A stretch of 64,000 nucleotides of DNA from CAWBAT01 sp963810905 (GCA_963810905.1 CAWEPG010000015.1:124001-188000), one strand, 5' to 3'. Numbered from the stretch's first letter, positions 8,402 through 17,818 are shown. Numbers and translations: made by a program. The notes: generated from the letters alone by a model not told the origin.

Positions 8402-9787
8402 ATGGGGAAAATCTTAGTCGTCGAAGACAACGATGTGCTCCGGGCGAGCGTAATGCAAGCCTTGCACGAGAATAGTCATATCGTCTGTGAAGTACGTGAT
8501 GGCGAGGAGGCCATGGAACGCCTCCAAGAAGAAAGCTATGACGTAGTCCTCACCGATATGAGGATGCCTAAAAGAAGCGGGATGGAGGTTCTTAAGTTTG
8601 CCAAGAACATAAATGATCTGACGGTTGTTATCGTAATGACGGCCTTCGGTACAATCGAAAGTGCTGTTGAGGCGATGAAGAACGGCGCATATGATTATAT
8701 TCAAAAGCCTTTTGAACTGGAAGAATTGGAAGTCAAGATAAGTCGAGCCCTGGATCACCGTCGAGATAGCACGGTCCTGCAAATTCTAAGAAGCCAATCG
8801 GGAGTCTCCCTCGAACACAATAATATTGTCGGCCACAGTGTGCAAATCAAGAAAATCCTGGACATTGTCAGGAAGATTGCAAAAAGTAATGCATCCGTTC
8901 TGATTACAGGTGAAACGGGGACAGGAAAGGAACTCATAGCGGCTTTGATCCATTACAACAGTCTTCGATCCAAGCAGAGCTTTGTGAAGGTCAATTGTGC
9001 CGCGCTGCAGGAGAATTTGCTCGAAAGCGAATTGTTTGGGCACGAAAAGGGGGCATTTACGGGAGCGGAACGCCAACGGATCGGACGCTTCGAGCAGGCA
9101 AGCGGAGGCACTCTTTTTCTCGACGAAATTGGCGATATGAGCCCCAGCACTCAAGCCAAGGTCCTCCGTGTACTTCAAGAACAGGAATTTGAGCGACTGG
9201 GCGGGATGAAGACCATCAAGGTCGACGTAAGAATTATCGCAGCCACGAACAAAAACATTCACGAGGCTATCGCCAAAGGTCATTTTCGCGAAGATTTGTT
9301 CTATCGCCTGAACACCGTATCGATTGAAACGCCTGCCCTTCGGGAACGCAAAGAGGATATCCTCCCGCTCGCCAATTTCTTCGCCAAGAAGTACAACGAA
9401 GAACTGAAAAAGAATGTCTCGGGGTTTACGCCGCCGGCGGTGAAGTACCTGACTCGCCACAATTGGCCGGGAAATATCCGTGAGCTTCAGAACGCCATAG
9501 AGCGGGCTGTTTTGATGGCCGAGTCAAATCTCGTCGGTATCGAAGACCTCACACTCAATACGAATCATTCCGACCCTTCCTCCACCGAGGCTCTTGGAAT
9601 TAAGATTCCTCCCACCGGAATCCGGCTGGATGATTTGGAACGCAATACAATCATCGAGGCCCTAAAAATGACTAACTGGGTCCAAAAAGATGCAGCAGAA
9701 CTGCTTGGCGTCAGCCGGCGCGTCCTCAACTATAAGGTGAAGATCCACAACATCACCCACGACCGTTGGCGTCGTCGGGTAAGCTAG
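8402..9787 (+). CDS. NtrC-family sigma-54 response regulator
   Basis: 461 residues with three domains: receiver (phospho-acceptor D52 in VVLTDMRMP), sigma-54 AAA+ domain (Walker A TGETGTGKEL, GAFTGA loop in the GHEKGAFTGAERQRIGRFEQ region, Walker B GTLFLDEIGDM, arginine region REDLFYRLN), and a Fis-type HTH at the C-terminus (IIEALKMTNWVQKDAAELLGVSRR). It would activate sigma-54 promoters when phosphorylated by the upstream PAS kinase. No -24/-12 promoter was recognised in the window, so its targets are probably elsewhere. Confidence 0.96.
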   Translation: MGKILVVEDNDVLRASVMQALHENSHIVCEVRDGEEAMERLQEESYDVVLTDMRMPKRSGMEVLKFAKNINDLTVVIVMTAFGTIESAVEAMKNGAYDYIQKPFELEELEVKISRALDHRRDSTVLQILRSQSGVSLEHNNIVGHSVQIKKILDIVRKIAKSNASVLITGETGTGKELIAALIHYNSLRSKQSFVKVNCAALQENLLESELFGHEKGAFTGAERQRIGRFEQASGGTLFLDEIGDMSPSTQAKVLRVLQEQEFERLGGMKTIKVDVRIIAATNKNIHEAIAKGHFREDLFYRLNTVSIETPALRERKEDILPLANFFAKKYNEELKKNVSGFTPPAVKYLTRHNWPGNIRELQNAIERAVLMAESNLVGIEDLTLNTNHSDPSSTEALGIKIPPTGIRLDDLERNTIIEALKMTNWVQKDAAELLGVSRRVLNYKVKIHNITHDRWRRRVS

Positions 9788-10027
9788 CCTAGCACCCTCC
9801 TAGTCCCCGCGGTCCGAAAGTCCTGCCCCCCAAACTCCGGAAAACGCTTGAATCGCTAAGGCCTGCAGACGAGTTTTACCGATCGCGAGTTCCCACCGAC
9901 ATCGCCCCCCATCAGTCCTTCACTCCCAAGTTGTCGAGAGTAATCAATTATGTCACGATTCTCCTAGCAGAAGAGGGGTCCACCCAAAACATCCCACGGA
10001 TTCTACTGACAGAACTCTCGAATCCAC

Positions 10028-11221
10028 ATGATTGTTGGAAATCAGCGAAAACTATCGACCCTCCTTGCCTTGAACTCCAACCTTCTCGTTCTACTCTCAG
10101 CCCTTGTGACCATGGGCTTTGCAGAGGAACTCTGGGTCCGTTTTTTCCCCAAGTACCTTGCCAGCATGGGGGCAGCCCTCTGGGCCATTGGCCTTTTTGA
10201 TGCCATAAGAACTTCCATGGGCGCACTTTACGCTTACCCTGGGGGAATCGTTTCCGACCACTATGGAGATCGTAAGGCACTTCAAATATTCACTTTCATT
10301 ACCCTGCTGGGCTATGGCTTGATCGTTTTTGGCACCAGCTGGACCACGCTGATTGTATCTTCATTCTTTTTCCTTGCCTGGAGTGGATTCTCCCTACCCG
10401 TTATGTTTTCCATGGTAGGTCGAAGTCTGGCGGAAAACCAGCATGCCCGCGGTCTGGCTCTACAAGCAACTTTGAAGCGTGTACCAGTGATTCTGGGGCC
10501 GCTCATTGGGGGAATCTTAATCGATCACTATGGCCTACACGGGGGAATTCGAATCGGCGCTATAGTCGCGCTGATGTTGGGGGTCTTCACGCTGGGAGTG
10601 GAGCAAAAACTCCCCAAATCTCCGGCAGGGCTTCCCGATGAAACCATCCTTACGCGGCTACGGTCGACAAGATCGTTTCATCCGACTCTCCGCCATTTAT
10701 TGTATTCCGATATTCTTGTTCGCTTTTGTGAACGAATTCCTTATGCCTGGGTTGTAATCTATTGCATGGATAATGCCCACGTGTCGGCAACCCAATTTGG
10801 GTTATTGACCGCAATTGAAACGCTCGTCTCCATGCTTTGCCTTTTTCCAACGGCCTATTTATCTGATAAGTACGGGCGCGAACCTTTTGTTGTGGCGACC
10901 TTCATTCTCTTTACCCTCTTCCCTCTCTCAATGCTGTACTCGCACAACTTCACAATGCTCGTGTTTGCATTTATCATCCGCGGTTTAAAGGAATTTGGCG
11001 ATTCAGCTCGAAAATCGCAGATCATTAAATTTTCTGCCGAGAAGACACGGGGGCAAACTGTAGGCGCTTATTACCTAATCCGAGACTCAGTGGTGACAAT
11101 GGGTTCATTCCTGGGAGCATACTTGTGGAAGATTGGCCCCGAAGCAAACTTCCTGGGCGCAGTCATTGCTGGGACTGTTGGAACTCTCTACTATGTTTGG
11201 TCATTGAAAAAGGCGTCATAA
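10028..11221 (+). CDS. MFS transporter
   Basis: 397 residues, about 12 hydrophobic helices. The loop 2-3 signature of the major facilitator superfamily is seen as YPGGIVSDHYGDRKALQ, and a second copy after helix 8 as AYLSDKYGREPFVV, indicating two six-helix halves. Substrate is not predictable from sequence. It stands upstream of a glycosyltransferase, MscS-type protein and glycerate kinase on the same strand (150 bp gap to the next), so a solute exporter or importer linked to that group is possible but unproven. Confidence 0.85.
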   Translation: MIVGNQRKLSTLLALNSNLLVLLSALVTMGFAEELWVRFFPKYLASMGAALWAIGLFDAIRTSMGALYAYPGGIVSDHYGDRKALQIFTFITLLGYGLIVFGTSWTTLIVSSFFFLAWSGFSLPVMFSMVGRSLAENQHARGLALQATLKRVPVILGPLIGGILIDHYGLHGGIRIGAIVALMLGVFTLGVEQKLPKSPAGLPDETILTRLRSTRSFHPTLRHLLYSDILVRFCERIPYAWVVIYCMDNAHVSATQFGLLTAIETLVSMLCLFPTAYLSDKYGREPFVVATFILFTLFPLSMLYSHNFTMLVFAFIIRGLKEFGDSARKSQIIKFSAEKTRGQTVGAYYLIRDSVVTMGSFLGAYLWKIGPEANFLGAVIAGTVGTLYYVWSLKKAS

Positions 11222-11370
11222 TCAAATAAGATCAAGCTCTGGTCGACAAGCAATCATGTCTGTGAGTTCCAATCCGAAGCGACACTCAACAGTCCTAACT
11301 TTGCCCATAACAGCAAAGGGACAAGGGTAATGTCAGAGATTTCTCTCTCGAGGGTGTTCATTCTTCCGCA

Positions 11371-12633
11371 ATGCCTAAAGAAACCATTTTTCAGCCGGAG
11401 GTCCAAGAGCAGATCCATGCGATGGGTAACACAGAGATTGTTGTTGGTCTCTGCACGCACAACCACGCCCGTACTGTGGCTCATGTGTTGCAAACCATTC
11501 GATCTGGTCTAGAGCGCTATTATCCTGAAAGAAAATTTCTGGTGGTCGTCTCAGATGGTGGCTCGACGGATGAGACCCTATCATCGGTTGTCGAAGCCAT
11601 TCCCGGTGACAGGCTAATTCTCTTTTCGAACCCATTGCATCCGGTCTTTCGAATCAACGTGCCGTACCATGGTCTACCGGCGAAAGCACATTGTTTGAGT
11701 GCGATTCTAGAGATAACCAAAGCTTTGGGTGCTGGAGCCTGTCTTCTGATCGACCCTGACGTTCAAACGGGCACCCCAGAGTGGATGAAACTAATGGTGG
11801 ACCCAATATTCGAAGACGGATTCGACTTTGTTGCCCCTTCCTATCAACGTCATAAGTACGAAGGGACTTTGACAAATAGTGTGATCTACCCTCTGACCCG
11901 TTCCCTTTACGGACAACGCATCCGCCAACCGATTGGATCGGACGTGGCAATTTCCCAGCGGATGGCTGTGGACTTTTTGAAGAAAGACCTTTGGCACACT
12001 CAGTTGCTGTCCAATTGCCCGAGCCTTTGGATGACGACCGTCGCCATCGCAGAAGGATTTAAGGTTTGTCAATCCCTCCTGGGTGCAAGAACTCAAGGCC
12101 CCCGACCGTACTTGGCCGACTTGAGTCAACTTCTGGCTCAAATCATGGGGGGTGTTTTTGACTTGATGGAGTCATATCACTCCGTATGGAGTGAGATTAG
12201 AGGTTCAGAACCCTCTCCTGTTTTCGGACTCCCGAAGGATTGCGGAGTTGAGCCTGTTAAGGTGAACATCGACCGAATGATTCAGGCATTTGATCAGGGG
12301 GTTGCAGAACTTTCAGGAATTTGGGATAAATTTTTATCTCAGGAGCTTTTGAAAAGCCTCAGGCGCCTGGCATCCTTGCCGATTGCGGATTTCCGTTTTC
12401 AAGATGAGATATGGGTAAAAACTGTTTTCGAATTTGCGGCAGCTTATCACAATAGTCGCATGGATCGTACTCACCTCATCAAATCAATGACACCCCTTTA
12501 TCTGGGACGGACAGCCTCGTTCGTGATGGACACTTCCAGCAGTTCGGCAGCTGACGTAGAAAACCAGATTGAGTTATTGTGCCTGGAGTTCGAGAATTCG
12601 AAACCCTATCTGGTCGAATGCTGGGGAAAATAA
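11371..12633 (+). CDS. GT-A glycosyltransferase, possibly glycosylglycerate or glycosyl-phosphoglycerate synthase type
   Basis: 420 residues. Family-2-like nucleotide-sugar fold: EIVVGLCTHNHARTV, VVVSDGGSTDET, and a metal-binding DXD-type motif in LLIDPDVQ. The stretch YQRHKYEGTLTNSVIYPLTR to RQPIGSDVAIS resembles the acceptor region of GT81/GT78 enzymes that make glucosyl-3-phosphoglycerate or mannosylglycerate, which fits the glycerate kinase two genes downstream. No membrane helix. ATG 11371 lacks a good ribosome site; an internal ATG at 11422 (MGNTEIV) is an alternative. Sugar and acceptor specificity are inferred. Confidence 0.75.
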   Translation: MPKETIFQPEVQEQIHAMGNTEIVVGLCTHNHARTVAHVLQTIRSGLERYYPERKFLVVVSDGGSTDETLSSVVEAIPGDRLILFSNPLHPVFRINVPYHGLPAKAHCLSAILEITKALGAGACLLIDPDVQTGTPEWMKLMVDPIFEDGFDFVAPSYQRHKYEGTLTNSVIYPLTRSLYGQRIRQPIGSDVAISQRMAVDFLKKDLWHTQLLSNCPSLWMTTVAIAEGFKVCQSLLGARTQGPRPYLADLSQLLAQIMGGVFDLMESYHSVWSEIRGSEPSPVFGLPKDCGVEPVKVNIDRMIQAFDQGVAELSGIWDKFLSQELLKSLRRLASLPIADFRFQDEIWVKTVFEFAAAYHNSRMDRTHLIKSMTPLYLGRTASFVMDTSSSSAADVENQIELLCLEFENSKPYLVECWGK

Positions 12634-12661
12634 TTGAGCGATTGCATTAGGAGGCCTGCCG

Positions 12662-13372
12662 ATGCGTGATTTCATCGAAAAAACTTTCTTTCTGCCGTTG
12701 CAAAACCTCTTCGACCGCCTCGTGTCGCTTCTCCCTAGGCTGTTTGGAATGATTGTACTCATTGCCCTCGGGCTTTTTCTGGGCTGGTTGGTTTACAAAA
12801 CTGTGCGAAAAGCTTTGCATGCCATCCATTTCGACAAGTTTTGTCATCAGATCGGTTTGTCTCAAGTGCTCGAAAAGGGAAGTATTCGAAGATCGGCATC
12901 AGAATTGGTCTCCGGTGGAATTTATTGGCTTATTGTCCTGAGCTTTTTTGTAATCGGCTTGCGCACTCTTGATGAGTCCTTGATGGCGGGCGTCTTCTCT
13001 CGTTTTTTTTCCTATTTGCCCAACCTGATCGTCGCCCTGCTGATTCTTGTCATGGGCTTTATCTTCAGTAAGTTTATTGGACGAAGTATCTTGATCGGGG
13101 CCGTGAATGCCCGGATCCGCTCGGCCAGGCTACTCAGCATTAGCATTGAACTGTTGATCTTGATCTTCACCCTATCTCTGTCCCTGGAAGAATTAGAAAT
13201 TGGAAAATCTACCATTGTGGCTGCCTTTTCAATTCTTTTCGGAGGAATCGTCTTAGGATTGGCAATCGCTTTTGGATTCGGCGGTCGGCGTCTGGCACAG
13301 GATTTCCTGGAAAAGCGGCTGGGGGTGAAAGAAGAACAGGAAGCAACCGAAAAACATCCTTCACACCTTTAA
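12662..13372 (+). CDS. MscS-related membrane protein with conserved TM-helix repeats, no MscS beta domain
   Basis: 236 residues with about four to five hydrophobic helices (IVLIALGLFLGWLVYK, WLIVLSFFVIGL, LIVALLILVMGFIFSKFIG, FSILFGGIVLGLAIAFGFG). It matches the TM_helix repeat proteins associated with small-conductance mechanosensitive channels, including the terminal GxAIAFGFGGRxLAQDFLE motif. The cytoplasmic beta and alpha/beta domains of true MscS are absent. An AGGAGG ribosome site precedes ATG 12662. Its place between an osmolyte-type glycosyltransferase and glycerate kinase (4-bp gap to the latter) suggests a role in osmotic response. Confidence 0.82.
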   Translation: MRDFIEKTFFLPLQNLFDRLVSLLPRLFGMIVLIALGLFLGWLVYKTVRKALHAIHFDKFCHQIGLSQVLEKGSIRRSASELVSGGIYWLIVLSFFVIGLRTLDESLMAGVFSRFFSYLPNLIVALLILVMGFIFSKFIGRSILIGAVNARIRSARLLSISIELLILIFTLSLSLEELEIGKSTIVAAFSILFGGIVLGLAIAFGFGGRRLAQDFLEKRLGVKEEQEATEKHPSHL

Positions 13373-13375
13373 CTC

Positions 13376-14527
13376 ATGAAACGCCCCCTTAGAATCCTGG
13401 TGGCTCCCAATGCTTTTAAGGAGAGCCTTACTGCAGCCGAAGCTGCACACTGCATTTCAGCTGGAATCCGACGCGGCTTGCCAAATGCCCGGATTGTCGA
13501 ACTTCCCATTGCCGACGGCGGGGATGGGACCCTTGAAGTCGTCATAAATGGCACCGGGGGAAGAATCTGCCGGAGCCAAGTTTTGGATCCGCTGGGGCGA
13601 AAAAGGATTGCAGCCTATGGCATCACGGGGAACGGGAAAACCGCGATTATTGAAATGTCTCGGGCATCCGGCCTGGCCTTGGTTCCTCCTTCCCGGAGAA
13701 ATCCATGGGTCACAACCAGCTATGGGACAGGTCAATTGATCTTAGCTGCACTTCGTCACAAGGTGGAGGAGATTATTCTGGCGATTGGAGGGAGCGCCAC
13801 GGTGGACGGAGGTCTCGGAGCTCTTCAAGCCCTCGGGGTTGATTTCCGCGATCGCAATGGTAGAGCCGTTTGTTTCGGCGGCCGAGGACTCTCACAACTT
13901 CAATCCATTCAGCTAGAACGACTCCACCCTGCCTTAAGCAAGATACGACTGCTAGTTGCTTGTGACGTCGATAATCCTTTGGTCGGTCCCCGAGGAGCCG
14001 CCGCAGTATTTGGCCCCCAAAAGGGAGCCACTCCGTTGATGGTGAAACGACTCGATCATGGATTGGTAAGACTCGCAAAAAAGATAAGCGAACTAAAGCA
14101 AATCAATATTTCTTCAATTCCTGGCGCTGGAGCGGCCGGAGGAATATCCGGTAGCTTTCTTGGTTTGCTTGGCGCCCAGCTTCAACCAGGAAGCGATCTG
14201 ATTTTCAAACTCCTCAAGATCGACCAGGTGATTCGACAGGTCGACCTCATCATTACGGGTGAAGGAAGTATTGATTTTCAAACCCCTTCAGGGAAAGGCC
14301 CTGGAATTCTTGCAAAATGGGCTCAGCAGCTTGGCCTTCCTGTCGTTGCTATTGCCGGTTCCGTCACAAACGAACGGGGATTTCTCAATCGGAAGGGATT
14401 CTCGGCCCTGTTCAGTGTCGTTCAGGGCCCCATCGACCTTCCGTCTGCCAAACGGCAAAGCGGACGCTTACTTCGGGAGAAGGCAGAACAAGTAGCCCGT
14501 TTAATCCAGGCGACAAGGAGCCTTTAA
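13376..14527 (+). CDS. Glycerate kinase (GlxK/GarK family)
   Basis: 383 residues, usual length. Converts D-glycerate and ATP to a phosphoglycerate. Family motifs: ILVAPNAFKESLTAAEAA at the start, ELPIADGGDGTLEV, a central GGSATVDGGLGALQALG, GAGAAGGISGSFLGLLG and LIITGEGSIDFQTPSGKGP. ATG 13376 follows the previous stop by 3 bp and the next gene starts 3 bp after its stop, so the three are translationally linked. It could recycle glycerate released from a glycosylglycerate or act in glyoxylate/serine metabolism. Confidence 0.94.
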   Translation: MKRPLRILVAPNAFKESLTAAEAAHCISAGIRRGLPNARIVELPIADGGDGTLEVVINGTGGRICRSQVLDPLGRKRIAAYGITGNGKTAIIEMSRASGLALVPPSRRNPWVTTSYGTGQLILAALRHKVEEIILAIGGSATVDGGLGALQALGVDFRDRNGRAVCFGGRGLSQLQSIQLERLHPALSKIRLLVACDVDNPLVGPRGAAAVFGPQKGATPLMVKRLDHGLVRLAKKISELKQINISSIPGAGAAGGISGSFLGLLGAQLQPGSDLIFKLLKIDQVIRQVDLIITGEGSIDFQTPSGKGPGILAKWAQQLGLPVVAIAGSVTNERGFLNRKGFSALFSVVQGPIDLPSAKRQSGRLLREKAEQVARLIQATRSL

Positions 14528-14530
14528 CCC

Positions 14531-15172
14531 ATGATCAATCTGATAACGATCTCAAGGGAACGGGGCAGCGGTGGGCGACCTCTTGCTCAACGGTTGGCTG
14601 CAGAACTCGGATTGAAATGCTATGGGAAGGAGATCATCTACGAAATTGCCCAAAGCGCCGGAGTCAGCGAGGAATCCGTCGAAAAATTCGATCAAGAGCA
14701 TTATAACAAGTGGCATCTGATGGTGGACTCATTGCGAATGAGCACCCATTTGTCTCCTGACTACGGGCTCGGTTTCAATTTGTCTGCCATTGAACCTGAA
14801 ATATTCTTTACTCAGGATCGATACCTCAAGGCAACTCAAGAGATCCTCAAAAAGCTGGCGAGCCAACCCCGTTTAATCCTTTTGGGAAGAGGCGCTCAAG
14901 TCATTTTCAAAAACCGTACCGACGCGCTTCATATCCGTTTGGTAGCCCCACTGAACATCCGGATCAAAAGAATCCAGGAGCTCCTGAAGTTGAGCGCGAA
15001 AGAGGCCGCTAAACACGTGACAGATATAGACAGGTCCAGGGCAGCTTACTTAAGGGATTTTTATGGGGTTGATGTCAACGACTCTGTCTATTACCACCTC
15101 ACCATCAACACCGGATTGATGGATTATGGTCAGGCGATTGATATCATCAAGCGGGCAATGGAGATTCTTTGA
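14531..15172 (+). CDS. Cytidylate kinase-like family protein
   Basis: 213 residues. N-terminal ITISRERGSGGRPLAQRLAAELG is the P-loop variant of the cytidylate kinase-like family (PF13189 type), followed by YGKEIIYEIAQSAGVSEESV and the RLILLGRGAQVI and LHIRLVAP strands; the tail YYHLTINT matches the family. True Cmk has GPSGSGKST, so CMP phosphorylation is not assured. Last gene of the glycosyltransferase-MscS-glycerate kinase run (3-bp gap). Confidence 0.85.
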   Translation: MINLITISRERGSGGRPLAQRLAAELGLKCYGKEIIYEIAQSAGVSEESVEKFDQEHYNKWHLMVDSLRMSTHLSPDYGLGFNLSAIEPEIFFTQDRYLKATQEILKKLASQPRLILLGRGAQVIFKNRTDALHIRLVAPLNIRIKRIQELLKLSAKEAAKHVTDIDRSRAAYLRDFYGVDVNDSVYYHLTINTGLMDYGQAIDIIKRAMEIL

Positions 15173-15317
15173 TAGTGGACAACCAGAGACGCAACGAGTC
15201 GAAACAAATTCTGGGTTCGCACGAAAGGGGCCCTAGAGTATAACCCCGCAAAAATGCTTCTTTTCTTCATCGCGGGTCCGCCAGCCGGTTTCGTGAGGAC
15301 CGGACACCATGGTTTTG

Positions 15318-15494
15318 CTATCTCGGGAGAAGAAACATTAGCCAGCTTAGGGTTAATGCCACAAGCAGGAAGGAAAAGAACAGATAGATTCCATACCGGA
15401 GTCGTTCTCGGAATGTATCTTTGGAAGTTAAGGAAAAAACGATCGAAACGCAGAAGGCAAATACCGTCAGAGCGACAAAATGGGAGATCTCCAT
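15318..15494 (-). CDS. Small two-helix membrane protein, function unknown
   Basis: From ATG 15494 the product is 58 residues, beginning MEISHFVALTVFAFCVSIVF, with two hydrophobic helices joined by a charged stretch (SLTSKDTFRERLRYG). The start is placed 4 bp after the stop of the preceding membrane-protein gene; a longer version from 15533 would overlap that gene. I do not recognise a family. Its tight coupling to the upstream gene is the main support for it being real. Confidence 0.6.
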   Translation of the reverse strand: MEISHFVALTVFAFCVSIVFSLTSKDTFRERLRYGIYLFFSFLLVALTLSWLMFLLPR

Positions 15495-15498
15495 AATT

Positions 15499-15879
15499 TT
15501 ACTTCTTTCGTCCAATGGCAATATCATAGGCATTGAGCGTTACTAGCAAGTTCAGCAATCCGGATACAGCCAGAAAGGTATTTCCATAATCGAAAGAGGG
15601 GTTGTGAGCGTTCCCAGCGCCATAACCCCAATTTCTTGCAAAAACGTAAGGCAAGCCATTACTAATATCCGCAAAAAAGAACAGCGTCGTAATGAATTCC
15701 GTCAGATCCAGATCGTGTAGTCTTCCCTCAACCACCAGACCTAAATAAAATAAAGACAAAATAGCAAAAGCAAACAGCAAAGCTCTGATCCACTTCCCCA
15801 GTAATAAATGCCCTAGCCCTGGGAAAAGAAGTCCTCCGAGGACGGCAACAATGATCTTTAACTTGCTGGATATAGCCAT
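15499..15879 (-). CDS. Small membrane protein (DUF6677-like?)
   Basis: 126 residues, three to four hydrophobic segments: LKIIVAVLGGLLFPGLGHLL, ALLFAFAILSLFYLGLVV, and FLAVSGLLNLLVTLNAYD. The GLGHLLLGKWIRAL motif resembles small TM2/DUF5683-type proteins with a GxGHxxxG turn. I recall similar acidobacterial proteins annotated as DUF6677 but cannot check. It is co-oriented with the YggU gene (12 bp upstream) and the 58-residue protein downstream (4 bp). Confidence 0.65.
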   Translation of the reverse strand: MAISSKLKIIVAVLGGLLFPGLGHLLLGKWIRALLFAFAILSLFYLGLVVEGRLHDLDLTEFITTLFFFADISNGLPYVFARNWGYGAGNAHNPSFDYGNTFLAVSGLLNLLVTLNAYDIAIGRKK

Positions 15880-15891
15880 TGGGAAATGAAA

Positions 15892-16188
15892 TTAGCCCTT
15901 ATCGAAACCTCGCAAAAACCGCTGGAAATTCTCTTCTGAAAACTGTTCCAGTAAGAGAACTTTCTGCCTAGAGAAAACACCGGTCCGAATGGAGATTTTC
16001 GACTTCGGCACGTGGAGCGAGCGAGATATCAGTCTGATGAGTTCTTCATTGGCTTTGCCATCCACTGGACGCGCGGCTAAACGGACTTTCAAAAACTCTC
16101 CTTCGATTCCTTGAATCGCGCTGGGGGCCCCTCCCAGCCGAACTTTCACAGAAAAGCTTAGCCCCTGGCGCCCTACCTGGTATTTCAT
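15892..16188 (-). CDS. DUF167/YggU family protein
   Basis: 98 residues with the family core: FSVKVRLGGAPSAIQGI, VRLAARPVDGKANEELI and the later SRQKVLLL strand. The PVDGKANEEL motif is diagnostic. Function is not established. It follows yggS on the same strand (23 bp gap), a frequent pairing in bacteria (yggS-yggT-yggU clusters). Confidence 0.9.
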   Translation of the reverse strand: MKYQVGRQGLSFSVKVRLGGAPSAIQGIEGEFLKVRLAARPVDGKANEELIRLISRSLHVPKSKISIRTGVFSRQKVLLLEQFSEENFQRFLRGFDKG

Positions 16189-16211
16189 GAAATCGGGATC
16201 CTGTTCCCTCG

Positions 16212-16907
16212 TTAATGCCTCGGTCCAAAGATGGCGGTGCCCAGCCGCACCAGGGTCGCCCCTTCTTCTATCGCTACTGGAAAATCATGGCTCATTCCCA
16301 TTGAAAGTTCATCCATCGAGACATTTTCGATTCTCCACTCTGCCAATGTTTCTGCCAAACGACGCAGCCTGGCAAAATAAGGGCGAACTTGTTCAGGGTC
16401 TTCAAGGAAGGGCGGAACACACATCAGGCCCCGAATTGACAAATTCTTTAATAGAGACATCCTCTCCACCAGATCCCCGACATTTTCCTCGACGACCCCC
16501 GACTTTGAAGGTTCCTTCTCTAGGTTGACTTCAATCAAGATAGGCATTTTCTTACTTGAAAGTTCACAGACTCGATTGATCTTCGAGGCCAATTCAATAT
16601 TATCGACGGTGTGAATCCAATCAAAAATTTCAACAGCTTTGTTTACTTTGTTTTTTTGCAAGGGTCCAATTAGATGGAAAGTATACGGACGTCGACTCAA
16701 CAGCGGTTTCTTGGCCACTGCTTCTTGAACTCTATTTTCCCCCAAATGTTGAATGCCTGCCTCCAAGGCGTGGTTGATTCTTTCCGCCTCGATCGTCTTG
16801 GAAACAGCCATCAGCTTGATGGATTCGGGACTTCTTCCTGCTTTGGCCGCAGCTTTTTCAATCACCTCGCGAATTTTTTGAACGTTTGCGTGAATATCTA
16901 TTCCCAT
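16212..16907 (-). CDS. YggS/PROSC-type pyridoxal phosphate homeostasis protein
   Basis: 231 residues, full length. Single-domain alanine-racemase-like barrel that binds PLP and buffers its level; not a racemase. The PLP lysine is about K37 in IKLMAVSKTIE. Other motifs: HLGENRVQEA, FHLIGPLQKNK (usually HxIGxLQxNK), ILIEVNLEKEPSKSGV, and MSMGMSHDFPVAIEEGATLVRLGTAIFG at the end (given here as SMGMSHDFPVAI and VRLGTAIFG). Start ATG 16907. Confidence 0.95.
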   Translation of the reverse strand: MGIDIHANVQKIREVIEKAAAKAGRSPESIKLMAVSKTIEAERINHALEAGIQHLGENRVQEAVAKKPLLSRRPYTFHLIGPLQKNKVNKAVEIFDWIHTVDNIELASKINRVCELSSKKMPILIEVNLEKEPSKSGVVEENVGDLVERMSLLKNLSIRGLMCVPPFLEDPEQVRPYFARLRRLAETLAEWRIENVSMDELSMGMSHDFPVAIEEGATLVRLGTAIFGPRH

Positions 16908-17166
16908 CTGAATCGGCCAATTCCGATCTTTGTCTTTTCGAAGATTAGCCCTCCGGATGGGCAGTAAAGGTCCCTCTTGTCAAAGCGCTTCATCTTACAT
17001 CATGTCGGGTCGTATCTCCAAACTGACAACGTTTGCATTCCCCTGCCCTTGTTTGAATACCATTGTTATGCTACTTTTCAGTCGTAGTTTGTGACCCAAT
17101 TTTCTAATGCATGGGAAATCTCAATCGGCCTTTCTTTTCTTAAAGCCCGTATTCCTCGAATGAATC

Positions 17167-17790
17167 ATGGCGCTATTCATATCCTTTGAAGGAATTGACG
17201 GCTCAGGAAAGTCTACTCAGATTCGGCTGCTGGAGTCATACCTAAGCAAGCAGGGAGTTTCAGTTGTGGTTGCACGGGAACCTGGTGGGACCGAAGTGGG
17301 GAACACCATCCGTCAAATCCTACTACATTCCAAGAATACACGCCTGAAGCCAATGAGCGAGCTACTCCTTTACTACGCCTCGCGTTACCAAAATTTGCAT
17401 GAAAAGATCTTGCCAGCCCTCACGGCAGACCAGTGGGTGTTATGCGATCGGTTTGCTGATGCGAGCATGGCTTATCAAGGCTATGGTCGTGGAATCCGTC
17501 TGGATTTTATCCGGCTCTTGGACCAGGAAGTGATCCAGAAGCGTATCCCCGATCTCACCATCTATATCGATATTGAGCCTCTCATAGGCCTCTCGAGGGC
17601 CCGTGGGCGGAATCAACACAGTCGCCATGATGAAGGGCGATTTGAGAACGAATCCGTAGAGTTTTTCACGAAAGTGAGAGAAGGTTATTTAAAATTGGCG
17701 AAGGATAACCCTCTTCGAATCAAAACCATCGACGGGAATCAGTCAATTGAAGCGGTGCACCGCGACATCATTCGCCATCTCCCGAGTTAA
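17167..17790 (+). CDS. tmk: Thymidylate kinase
   Basis: 207 residues, phosphorylates dTMP to dTDP. P-loop FEGIDGSGKST (residues 7-17), the REPGGTEVG motif with the dTMP-contacting region, and LCDRFADASMAYQGYGRG with the DR(F/Y) signature. The LID segment ARGRNQHSRHDEGRFENE follows. 135 bp upstream of holB on the same strand, the common tmk-holB pairing. Confidence 0.96.
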   Translation: MALFISFEGIDGSGKSTQIRLLESYLSKQGVSVVVAREPGGTEVGNTIRQILLHSKNTRLKPMSELLLYYASRYQNLHEKILPALTADQWVLCDRFADASMAYQGYGRGIRLDFIRLLDQEVIQKRIPDLTIYIDIEPLIGLSRARGRNQHSRHDEGRFENESVEFFTKVREGYLKLAKDNPLRIKTIDGNQSIEAVHRDIIRHLPS

Positions 17791-17818
17791 GGGGTAGAGC
17801 CTGGGCTCTCACTCACAT

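Noticed and set aside
8786..9460. 224-codon minus-strand frame
   Set aside because: Shadow of the NtrC-family gene; no recognisable protein sequence.
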